From Pyxidicoccus trucidator (lineage in GTDB: Bacteria > Myxococcota > Myxococcia > Myxococcales > Myxococcaceae), in NCBI RefSeq assembly GCF_010894435.1, contig NZ_JAAIXZ010000004.1:420300-484299 (forward strand): a stretch of DNA of 64,000 nt. The letters run 5' to 3'. Made by a program: the position numbers and the translations under genes. Positions 28,826 through 37,700 of the stretch are shown here, piece by piece. The first letter of the stretch is position 1. Each line of letters starts with the position of its first letter. The notes beneath the pieces are model-generated. The model had not been told where the DNA came from, ran no database searches, and was given only the letters and a program-made list of their open reading frames with translations.

Positions 28826-30009
28826 GACAGCCCCTGCACCTGCAACCCCCGGACGCCCGCCCCACGCCCAACGTGGACCTGGAGGCGGAGGCCGACCTCG
28901 CTCGCTGTGGCGCGCTGAAGGACTACTGGTACGTGGCCTGCCTCTCCACGGAGCTGAAGGCGGGCCAGCCCCTGGCGCGCACCCTCTTCGGCACGGGCGT
29001 GGTCCTCTTCCGCGACGAGCACGGCCAGCCCACCGCGCTGCGTGACAGGTGCCTGCACCGCAATGCGCGGCTGTCGCGCGGGGCCGTGTTCGACGGACGA
29101 ATTGGCTGCCCGTACCATGGCTGGGTCTACGACGCGGCTGGCGCGGTGGTGGAGGTGCCCTCGCTGGGCCCCACGCAGCGGAGCGAATTGCTGGATGCGG
29201 ACACCTGCGCGCGCGAGGGCCTCCAGCCCGAGCCCTGCAAGCTGGGCCGGCTCCAGCGCTTCCCCACGGTGGAGCAGGACGGGCTCGTCTACGTCTTCAT
29301 GGGCGGCCCCGACGCCGCGCGCGCGCGGGCCGAGCCCTTCCGCGTCCCCTACTGGGGGCAGCCCGGGTGGACCGTCTACTTCATGGTGACGCGCTTCCCG
29401 AACGGGGTGACGAACCTCGTCGAGAACTTCATGGACGTGCCGCACACGCTCTTCGTGCACCCGGGCTGGTTCCGCAAGCCCGCGCGCAAGCGCGTGCCGG
29501 CCACGGTGCACCGCACGGCGGGCAGCGTGCTGGTGACGTACAAGCAGGAGCACGACACCGTCACCGGCCTCGGCCGTCTCTTCAATCCGAGCGGGCGACC
29601 GCTGCTCCACACGGACAACTACTACGTCCCCAACGTCACCCGCGTGGACTACCAGTGGGGCGACCACGGCTTCGCCATCAACTCGCAGTGCACGCCCATC
29701 GGCCCCACGGACAGCCTCGTCTACACGGCCATCAGCTACCGGCTCCCGGTGGACGTGCCGGGGGCGCTGGTGGGGCGGGCGCTGATGCCGCTGGTGCGCT
29801 GGTACACGCGGCAGGTCATCCAACAGGACGTGGTCATCATGGGCATCCAGCGCGAGGCGCTGCTCGACGGGCCCGGCGGCGGCGTCTACGCCGGCACGGA
29901 GGCGGACCTGCACCACGCGGACATCGAGGCGTACCGCCGCTGGCTGCGCGAGGGCGGCCACGGCGCGGGCCCCGAGGACGCCCGGCGCGACATGGCCTTC
30001 TGGATATGA
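28822..30009 (+). CDS. Rieske non-heme iron oxygenase
   Basis: 395 residues from a GTG at 28822 with GGAG seven bases upstream, overlapping the GH3 stop by GTGA. The Rieske [2Fe-2S] ligands are Cys77-x-His79 and Cys96-x2-His99 (RCLHRN and GCPYHGW). The mononuclear iron site matches NLVENFMDVPHTLFVH (198-213), giving His208 and His213. Such enzymes hydroxylate, demethylate or desaturate small aromatic or lipid substrates using electrons from a separate reductase; no reductase gene lies beside it. Coupling to GH3 suggests that both act on one product. It ends one base before the convergent MEDS kinase. Confidence 0.9.
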   Translation: MRQPLHLQPPDARPTPNVDLEAEADLARCGALKDYWYVACLSTELKAGQPLARTLFGTGVVLFRDEHGQPTALRDRCLHRNARLSRGAVFDGRIGCPYHGWVYDAAGAVVEVPSLGPTQRSELLDADTCAREGLQPEPCKLGRLQRFPTVEQDGLVYVFMGGPDAARARAEPFRVPYWGQPGWTVYFMVTRFPNGVTNLVENFMDVPHTLFVHPGWFRKPARKRVPATVHRTAGSVLVTYKQEHDTVTGLGRLFNPSGRPLLHTDNYYVPNVTRVDYQWGDHGFAINSQCTPIGPTDSLVYTAISYRLPVDVPGALVGRALMPLVRWYTRQVIQQDVVIMGIQREALLDGPGGGVYAGTEADLHHADIEAYRRWLREGGHGAGPEDARRDMAFWI

Positions 30010-30010
30010 C

Positions 30011-31438
30011 CTACCCGGAGCGGTAGGGGAGCTCGACGATGAAGGTGGACCCGAGTCCCGGCTCGCTCTGGAGCTGGAGGCTCCCGCCGTGCGCCTCCAC
30101 CAGCCGCCGGGTCATCCAGAGGCCCAGCCCCAGTCCTCCGAAGTGGTCCTTCGGCGCGGCGCGCTCGAAGCGGCGGAAGATTCGGTCCTGGTGCTCGGCG
30201 GGAATCCCGATGCCGTGGTCCTTCACGACGAGCCGCGCGCGCTCCGGGCCGCCGTCCACCTTCACCTCCACGGGGCGTCCCCGGCCGTACTTGAGCGCGT
30301 TGTCGAACAGGTGGAGGAACACCTGCTCCAGGCGCTGCCGGTCCCACTGTCCGAGCACGGGCCCCTCGGCCATCACCGCGACGAGGCACTCCGAGCGCTC
30401 CACCGTGTCGGCGGAGCGCGCGACGGCCTCTCGGACGAGGCGGGCCAGGTCGACCTCCTCCGCCTCCAGCCGGAGCTGGCCGCCGCTGATGCGGGACACG
30501 TCGAGCAGCCCGTCCACCCGGATGGCGAGCCGCTCGACATAGCCCAGGGCCTTGGTCAGGCGCTCGTGGAGCCGCTCCCCTGGGGCCTCGTCCCCGGCGG
30601 ACGAGGACATCCGATGGAGCGACTGGAGCTGGAGGCGCAGGGCCGTCAGCGGCGTCCTCAGCTCATGGCTGGCGCCCCAGAGGAAGTCGTCGCGGCTGCT
30701 CAGCGCCTCCAGCAGTTGTTGCTCGACCTGCCTCCGGTGGGAGACCTCATTCTCCAGCGCCTGGGCACGCTGCTGGAGGAGGGTGACCTCACGCAGGCGG
30801 CAGTCCGGGTCCTCCAGCCCGGCATAGCGCTCGGTGGGGACGACGTGGGAGTGCGCCCGGCAGATGTCGCGGAACGGCCTGGCGTGGGCCTCGTCGCCGA
30901 AGCCGCCGAGCGCGTAGGTGCACAGCAACGAGAATGGGTACCGCGCGGCGAGGTCGTTCCACAGCTCCTCGAGCGCCACGGCCGCGTCCGGATTCCCCTC
31001 CCGCCAGAGGAGGTCCACCATCTCCCCGTAGGCACGGACCCGGCGTCCGTGGCCCTCCGCGAGGGCCCTCGTGAGTGCTCCGCCGACCACCTCCTGGAAG
31101 CGCCCTTCGTCGGGACTGCCATTCACCATGAACCGGGACAGCGTCTCCCGGGCGTCGAGCAGGGTGAGCTGGCCGCTGCCGCATGCGGCCTCGACGTCCA
31201 CGCCCGCCGCCGCGAGCCGCTGGAGGATGGCCCGCCGGTGTGGCTCCGTCGCGATGACGATGAGCGGCTCCCCCGCCGCCAGGCCTGCCCCCAGGTACTG
31301 GTCGAGGACGTCCAGGAGGAACGCCTCGTCCTCGTAGAACTGGACGATGTGGCTGTCGTTCGCGGGGTGCCGCAAAAGCTCCTTCCCCAGGTGGTACGCG
31401 GAGCCTTCGGGCGGGGGAGGCGTACTGGGAAGACGCAT
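30011..31438 (-). CDS. MEDS-domain sensor histidine kinase
   Basis: 475 residues starting at MRLPST; an ORF extension to 31573 is Pro/Arg-rich and was excluded. The MEDS sensor (SHIVQFYEDEAFLLDVLDQYL, later LIVIATEPHRRAIL and AYGEMVDLLWREG) spans about 29-200. A coiled coil (LLQQRAQALENEVSHRRQV) leads to HisKA with FLWGASHELRTPLTAL, phosphoacceptor His258, and a HATPase with DNALKYG, DHGIGIP and GGLGLGLW. No transmembrane segment, so the kinase is soluble. MEDS senses small molecules in DcmR-type regulators. No response regulator is adjacent. Confidence 0.88.
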   Translation of the reverse strand: MRLPSTPPPPEGSAYHLGKELLRHPANDSHIVQFYEDEAFLLDVLDQYLGAGLAAGEPLIVIATEPHRRAILQRLAAAGVDVEAACGSGQLTLLDARETLSRFMVNGSPDEGRFQEVVGGALTRALAEGHGRRVRAYGEMVDLLWREGNPDAAVALEELWNDLAARYPFSLLCTYALGGFGDEAHARPFRDICRAHSHVVPTERYAGLEDPDCRLREVTLLQQRAQALENEVSHRRQVEQQLLEALSSRDDFLWGASHELRTPLTALRLQLQSLHRMSSSAGDEAPGERLHERLTKALGYVERLAIRVDGLLDVSRISGGQLRLEAEEVDLARLVREAVARSADTVERSECLVAVMAEGPVLGQWDRQRLEQVFLHLFDNALKYGRGRPVEVKVDGGPERARLVVKDHGIGIPAEHQDRIFRRFERAAPKDHFGGLGLGLWMTRRLVEAHGGSLQLQSEPGLGSTFIVELPYRSG

Positions 31439-31630
31439 GGTGTCACCGGGTACGACAGGGGCTCCAGTATCCCCCCCGGGTTGAAGGCCCGCCAAGTTAC
31501 GGCCGGCTCGCGCGACTTCTGGCCGGGGACTGTGTGCGCCAGCCAACCGTGTTTCAGGGTGGGGTTGTTTCACTCCACCTGGGGGCGACGGGGCCGCGAG
31601 CCCAGAGGGCCCGCGGCCGTCGAGTCTGAC

Positions 31631-32062
31631 TCACCCACGCCGCGAGTCGTGCGCCGGGCGGCGATGCGTCGAGCGCTCCCACTCCCACCGCTCGCGCTCC
31701 AGTCGCTCCTGACGCTCCCGCTCCAGGCGGGCCAGCCGCTCGCGCTGAATCCGGGCCTGGCGCTCGCGCTCAATCCGAGCCTGACGCTCCTGCTCCTGGC
31801 GCTCGCGCTCGATTCGAGCCTGACGCTCCCGCTCCTTGCGCTCGCGCTCCAGCCGCGCCTGCCGCTCCCGTTCCTGCCGCTCGCGCTCCAGCCGCGCCTG
31901 CCGCTCGTGCTCCTGGCGTGCGTGCTCCGAGCGCTCGCGCTCCGCACGTCCCTGGCCTGACGGGGGCTGGATGCTGGAGGCGCCATGCACGCCCTGGGCA
32001 AGCACCGGACTCCCGACGGACATCGCGAGGACCACGAGCACCCGAATCAGCTTCCCCTTCAT
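31631..32062 (-). CDS. Secreted Arg/Glu-repeat protein
   Basis: 143 residues from the ATG at 32062 with GGAGG five bases upstream. A signal peptide (MKGKLIRVLVVLAMSVGSPVLAQ) precedes about 100 residues made almost only of Arg, Glu, Gln, Leu and Ala in imperfect repeats of RERQARLERE type. Such i/i+4 alternating charge favours a long single alpha-helix or coiled coil. Not a recognised family. Function unknown; a periplasmic spacer or nucleic-acid/polyanion-binding role is possible but unproven. The gene stands alone between two intergenic regions. Confidence 0.7.
   Translation of the reverse strand: MKGKLIRVLVVLAMSVGSPVLAQGVHGASSIQPPSGQGRAERERSEHARQEHERQARLERERQERERQARLERERKERERQARIERERQEQERQARIERERQARIQRERLARLERERQERLERERWEWERSTHRRPAHDSRRG
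31681..31920 (-). repeat. Tandem short repeat encoding RERQ-type units
   Basis: The coding DNA repeats imperfect units of about 24-36 bases built from cgctcgcgctc / tgacgctcctg-type words on the + strand. The repeats encode the Arg/Glu helix of the surrounding gene and could change in number by slippage. Confidence 0.65.
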
Positions 32063-32415
32063 GACGGCCTCCAATCGAGCGGCGGTAGGCGCCGCGTTCT
32101 GTCCCTTCTGACGGGAGGCTCCACGGCCGATTCTTCCGGCGCCCATTTCCGTTCATTACGGGACCGGGAGCGGCCTCCCGGCACAATCCCTTTCATGGGA
32201 AAGTCGGGGGTTTCACGCCACACTTCGGCTGGACGTTTCTCGCTCGTCAGGGAAAATAGCGTAAATGTTGCTTACGAAGTGGGGGTCTCAGTCCTCGGAT
32301 GAACGGACCCGCGAGGTATCGAAACACTTTGAAACAGAAAACACGCACTGAGGATTTGAAATTCATATTCCAGGTGTGTCACGAATAGCGGGCCTTTCTC
32401 CCTGGAGGTATTTCG
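32063..32415. other. 353-base intergenic leader, relatively AT-rich
   Basis: No gene is seen. The region holds the promoter for the leftward Arg/Glu gene and for the rightward M4 protease. It is clearly more AT-rich than its surroundings from about 32245 to 32400. Two TTGAAA hexamers at 32329-32334 and 32356-32361 could be -35 elements for the protease, but no convincing -10 is spaced from either. GGAGG at 32404-32408 is the protease ribosome site. Confidence 0.45.
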
Positions 32416-34656
32416 TTGGCTATTCGAGTCTTGAAGAAGTTTGGCGCGGCATGGCTGGGCCTGGCGCTCACTGCGTGTGGAACGGTCGACCCGGCGGCGG
32501 GTGACGAGGCGCAGAGCGGGCAGAAGGCGGGAGAGGACATCCAGGCCTCGCTGGGCGACCTGGGCAAGGCCGGCGTCGCTGGCGTTCACGAGGACGGCAT
32601 CCCGTCCACGATTCGCGGTGAGCTCGGCATGGTGGCGCGCCCGGTGTCGGGCATGTCCGTCGGCCAGGCCGCCGTCGCGGTCGCTCCGGCGCTGGCGGCG
32701 GTGTCGCCCGTGTTCCGGCTGAGCGCCGAGGACATGTACCTGCGCAGCGCGCGCACGGACGAGCTGGGCAACCAGCACCTGCGCTACCTGCAGACCAAGA
32801 ACGGCCTCGAGGTCGTCAACGGCGAGCTCCTCGTCCACGTGCGCCCCAACGGCACGGTGTACCTGGCCAACGGCTCCGCCCGTGACGGCGTGAACCTGCC
32901 CGCGAAGGCCACCGTGGCCGCCAACGCGGCGGCGCAGGCCGCGGTCCGGGCCACGCCTGGCACCGGCATCGCCTCCTCCGGCACCCCGCGCCTGGTGTAC
33001 GTGCGCGACGAGGCGGAGAAGCTGCACCTGGCCTGGGAAGTGCGCGTGACGGGCGTACAGCCCGAGGGCATGCCCCTCGTGGACATGGTGTACGTGAACG
33101 CGCGCGGCGGTGAGCTGGTCGCGCGGCACCCGAAGATCCACTCGGCGCTCAACCGCCGCGTGTACTCGGCCAACAACGGCACGAGCACCCCGGGCACCCT
33201 GCGCCGCAGCGAGGGCGGGGCCGCCACCGGCGACAGCCACATCGACATGAACTACGACATGCTCGGGTTCACGTACAACTGCTACAAGACGCTCTTCAAC
33301 CGCGACTCGTACGACAACGCGGGCGTCACGCTGACCAGCACCGTGCACTACAGCACCAACTACGTGAACGCCTACTGGGACGGCACGCAGATGGTGTACG
33401 GCGACGGCGACGGCGTGAACTCCATCGAGCTGGGCAAGGACGCGGACGTCACCGTCCACGAGCTGACCCACGCCGTGACGGAGCGCGAGTCCAACCTCAC
33501 GTACTCCGGCCAGTCCGGCGGCCTGAACGAGGCCATGTCCGACACCTTCGCGGCCATCTGCGAGAGCTGGCAGTCGGGCAGCTGGAGCACCGCGGCGGCC
33601 ATCTGGATGGTCGGCGAGGACATCTGGACCCCGGGCACGCCGAACGACGCCCTCCGCTACATGGACGACCCGGCCAAGGACGGCGCGTCCAAGGACTGGG
33701 CGGCCAACGTGACGTCGGGCACCGACGTGCACTACAGCTCGGGCGTGCCGAACCTGGCCTTCGCCCTGCTCTCCAAGGGTGGCCTGCACCCGCGCGGCCG
33801 CTCCACCATCAACGTGCCGGCCATCGGCGTCGAGAAGGCCGGCCGCATCTGGTACAAGGCCAACACGGACCTCTTCACCGCCTCCACCACCTTCGCGCAG
33901 GCGAAGACGTGGACCATCCAGGCGGCCGTGGACCTGGGCTATGACGTGGCCACGCAGGACGCCGTGAAGGCCGCGTGGGAAGCCGTGGGCGTGGGCGTCA
34001 CCACCCCGCCGCCGGCCACCGTCCCGCTGACCAACAACGTGGCTGTCACGGGCATCTCCGACAGCGCGGGCAACAGCAGGTTCTACACCCTGGTCGTCCC
34101 GACGGGCGCCACCACCCTGAAGTTCACCACCGCCGGTGGCACGGGTGACGTGGACATGTACGTGCGCTTCGGCGCCGCGCCGGACTCCGCCACGTACGAC
34201 TGCCGCCCCTACGCCAGCGGCAACGCCGAGACGTGCACCATCACCAACATCCAGGCGGGCACCTACTACGTGATGCTCAACGCGTACTCGGCCTACTCCG
34301 GCGTGTCGCTGACGGGCGCGTACACCACGGGTACTCCCCCCACGGGCAACGTGCTGACGCGCGGCGTTCCGAAGACCGGCCTGTCCGGCGCCTCGGGCTC
34401 CGTGTCCGCGAACTACACCCTGGCCGTGCCGGCCAACACCGCGTCGACCATCTCCATCAGCGGTGGCACGGGCGACGCGGACCTGTACGTGCGCTTCGGC
34501 TCCGCGCCGACGACGACCGTGTATGACTGCCGTCCGTACAAGTCGGGCAACGCGGAGACGTGCTCGCTGGCTGCCAAGACCACGGCGGGCACGTTCTACG
34601 TGAACATCCGTGCCTACTCGGCCTTCTCGGGCGTGTCGCTGGTGGGTAACTACTAG
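32416..34656 (+). CDS. M4 (thermolysin-family) metalloprotease lipoprotein with two PPC domains
   Basis: 746 residues. The start is a TTG at 32416, chosen because GGAGG lies seven bases upstream and the signal sequence begins here; it ends in a lipobox (LALTAC, Cys21). An FTP/PepSY-type propeptide covers about 60-250. The catalytic domain has H348-E-L-T-H352, GGLNEAMSD with Glu372 as third ligand, and His439 in TDVHYSSG. Two PPC domains follow (about 540-640 and 650-746), each with YVRFG...DCRPY...AETC. It should be exported and digest protein outside the cell, as expected for a predatory myxobacterium. A strong hairpin lies after the stop. Confidence 0.92.
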   Translation: MAIRVLKKFGAAWLGLALTACGTVDPAAGDEAQSGQKAGEDIQASLGDLGKAGVAGVHEDGIPSTIRGELGMVARPVSGMSVGQAAVAVAPALAAVSPVFRLSAEDMYLRSARTDELGNQHLRYLQTKNGLEVVNGELLVHVRPNGTVYLANGSARDGVNLPAKATVAANAAAQAAVRATPGTGIASSGTPRLVYVRDEAEKLHLAWEVRVTGVQPEGMPLVDMVYVNARGGELVARHPKIHSALNRRVYSANNGTSTPGTLRRSEGGAATGDSHIDMNYDMLGFTYNCYKTLFNRDSYDNAGVTLTSTVHYSTNYVNAYWDGTQMVYGDGDGVNSIELGKDADVTVHELTHAVTERESNLTYSGQSGGLNEAMSDTFAAICESWQSGSWSTAAAIWMVGEDIWTPGTPNDALRYMDDPAKDGASKDWAANVTSGTDVHYSSGVPNLAFALLSKGGLHPRGRSTINVPAIGVEKAGRIWYKANTDLFTASTTFAQAKTWTIQAAVDLGYDVATQDAVKAAWEAVGVGVTTPPPATVPLTNNVAVTGISDSAGNSRFYTLVVPTGATTLKFTTAGGTGDVDMYVRFGAAPDSATYDCRPYASGNAETCTITNIQAGTYYVMLNAYSAYSGVSLTGAYTTGTPPTGNVLTRGVPKTGLSGASGSVSANYTLAVPANTASTISISGGTGDADLYVRFGSAPTTTVYDCRPYKSGNAETCSLAAKTTAGTFYVNIRAYSAFSGVSLVGNY

Positions 34657-34680
34657 CCTTCAGCGCTGAATGAAGCACCG

Positions 34681-34711
34681 GCACCCGGGGGCCTCACGGC
34701 CGCCCGGGTGC
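34681..34711. terminator. Hairpin between convergent M4 protease and trifunctional kinase genes
   Basis: Arms GCACCCGGG (34681-34689) and CCCGGGTGC (34703-34711) pair perfectly over nine bases, and GGCC-tcac-GGCC in the loop can extend the stem. No T-run follows, so efficiency is uncertain. It could serve both strands. Confidence 0.6.
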
Positions 34712-34748
34712 TGTCGTTCCAGGGGAGGCCTCCGCCGCACGTGCAGCT

Positions 34749-37700
34749 CTAGGTGTCCACCCGGGGACGTGCCTCGGGCTCCTCGAGCGGAGGCCCGGCG
34801 CACGGCAGCTCCACGGTGAAGGTGGTGCCGACGCCCACGGCGCTCTCCACCTGAATCCGCCCACCGAGCGCGGTGAGGATGGCCCGCACCAGGTGCAGGC
34901 CCAGCCCCAGGCCGCCGTAGGCGCGGATGGACACGGCCCGCTCGAAGGGCTCGAAGATGTGGGGCAGCCGGTCCGGGGCGATGCCGATGCCCAGGTCGCG
35001 GATGCACAGCCACGCCGTGCCGCGCTCCACTCCGGCCGCGACGGTGATGGGCTTGCCGGCGCCGAACTTGATGGCGTTGGAGAGCAGGTTGAGCAGCACC
35101 TGCGCCAGCCGCGTGGTGTCCCAGCGTCCGGTGATGGGGTCCTCCACGCGCAGCTCCATGGTGCAGCCCGCCTTGGCCAGCGGCTCTCGCAGCCGCTCGG
35201 CCACGCGGAGGATGACCTCCCGCAGGTCCACCCGCTCCAGATTCAGGTCCAGCCGGCCGGCATGGAGGCGCGAGACGTCCAGCAGCTCCTCGATGAGCGT
35301 GGCCAGCTTCAGCGACTGCCCGTCGATGGTGCGCAGGGCGCGCAGCGCGGGCTCCGGCAGGCCGGAGGGCACGTGACGCTGGAGCGACTGCACCATCAAC
35401 CGCAGCGAGGTGAGGGGCGTGTTCAGCTCGTGCGAGGCGACGCTCAGGAACTCGTCGCGCAGGCGGACGGCGTCCTGGGACGCGCGGTACAGGCGCGCAT
35501 TGTCGATGCAGATGGCGGCCCGGCGCGCCAGCTCCAGCGCCAGGTCCAGGTCCGCTTCGGCATAGCGGCGCCCGGACGCCCCGGAGGCGAGGGTGATGAC
35601 CCCCAGCGTCTTGCCGCGCGCGATGAGCGGCACATGCATGGCCGTCTTCGCCCCTATCGAGCGCAGCGTCTCCACGTACTCGGGGCCGTTCCCCGCCTCC
35701 GCCAGCATCGCGGGCGTGAGCTCCTCGCGCAGGACGGGGCGGCCCGTCCGGAGGGCCCGGATGATGGCGGGCGGTGAGTTCCAGTCGGGTGGGTACGTCG
35801 CCATCAGCGTGCGCAGGCGGGCCTCCTTCACGGGGTCCACGTGCGCGAGGGCCATGGTGCGGATGCGCTCGCCCTCCTCGAGGACGATGAACATGCACCA
35901 GTCGGCCAGGAAGGGCACCACCATGCGGGTGGCCTTCGTCAGCGTCTGCTCCAGGTCCAGCGACTCGGCCAGGGCGAGGCCGGAGTCGGCCAGGAAGCGC
36001 ACGGCGGCCTCGGCCCTCCGGCGCTCCTGCACCTCCACCTTGAGCTGCTCGAAGAGATGGCTGTTCTCCAGGGAGATGGCCATCTGCGAGGAGAGCGCGC
36101 GCAGCACGCCGACGCGCTCGGGGGTGAAGGCGCGCGTGGCCAGGGCGTTCTCCAGGTAGAGCACGCCCACCGTCTTCGCCTGCCGCTGAATCGGCACGGC
36201 CAGGGCGGACTTCACGACGCGCTCGACGATGCGCGGGTCCGTGACGAAGCGGCCCAGGTGCGCCGCGTCTCCCAGCACGAGCGTCTCTCCCGTCCGCCAG
36301 GCGTGCTCCACCACCGTGACGGGGACGGCGCTCGCGGAGGCCAGGAGGACGGGCTCCAGGTTGACGGGCTCGGAGATGGCGCCCTGGGCGCGCACCACGA
36401 GGGTGCCCGCCTCGTCCAGCACCAGCGCGCCGCACGTCGCGCCCGCGGCCTCCAGGCACACCGCCATCAGCTTCTCCAGCAGCTTGCCGCGCACCACCTC
36501 GCCCAGCAGTGTCTCCGACGCCTTGAGGAGGCTGAGCAGGTCCAGCGTGGAGCCGGGCGCTCCGCCCCGCGTCGGCGCGGGCTCGCTCCACGCCCGGTTG
36601 CCCATGGGCTTGAGGGCTGGGAATTCCTCCTCCAGCAGCGACACCTTCGCCCACGCGCCCCAGCGGGCATAGGCCTCCAGGGCGGCGCGCAGGTGGAGCG
36701 CGGCGAAGCGCGCGCGGCCCAGCGAGTGGTAGAAGCGCCCCGCCAGCTCGTTCGCCAGCGCCTCGTCCTGGAGGAAGCCCTCGCGGTGGGCCCCGTCGAT
36801 GGCTCCGTCGTAGAGGGCCATCGCCTCCAGGCTCCGCCCCTCCATTCGGGCCACCTCGGCGGCCACGAGCTGGTGCTTGTGGCGGAAGTTCTCAGGGCTC
36901 AGCTCCGCCCACGCGCCGAGCTGGCGCTGGTTGTCGGCGATGCGCGCCAGGGTCTCCGCCCGCGCCTCCGGGGTGGCGTGGCCCCGGGCCGCCAGCGCCA
37001 GCGACGTCATGCAGTTGTACTCGGGCATGCGGTGCGAGCCCTGGAGGTGCACGGCGTAGCGGACCGCCCGCTCGGACATCCTCAGCGCCTCGTCGAAGTC
37101 GCCCAGCAGGTAGGCGACCTGCAGGCGCAGCATGGCGTGGAGGGCGCGGTTGACCTGCGCGAGGTGCTTCTCGCGAAGGAAGGTCTGCTCGTCGAAGTCG
37201 TCGTCGTCGAAGCGGGCCGGCAGGCGGGTGTGGCCCTGGAGGGCGCGGATGGCCTGGCGGAAGAGGATGACCGTGTCCCGCATGGGCAGCTCGCCACACT
37301 TGCGGAAGAAGGCGAGGCACGTGTCGATGGTGCCGAGCACGCGGGGCAGCTCGGTGCCCATCGCCAGCTCGGCGGAGGGGCCGTTGATGAGCGCATAGCC
37401 CGCGAAGTGCAGGTCCCCTCCGGCGAGCCCCATGGCGAAGGCGCGCCGCACCAGGGGGAGGTTGGTGCGCAGCGGCTGCTTCCAGTGGTTGAGGTGCAGG
37501 AGCGTGATGAGCGCCTGGCACTCCTGCCGGGGGGCTCCCAGCCGCCGGCCCAGCTCCACCGCCATGCTCGCGAAGGCGTGGCCGGCGTGGGGGTCCCCCA
37601 GGCCCGCGGCCAGCATCATCCCGTGAGCCCCGTACACCGCGGGCGCCCACGGGGTGTTGCCGTGCTTCAGCATGAGGTTGAGGGCGCGCGAATTGACGAG

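Noticed and set aside
27717..29045. 442-codon + strand frame across GH3/Rieske
   Set aside because: Ser/Arg/Pro-rich shadow in another frame; both real genes have intact motifs over the same bases.
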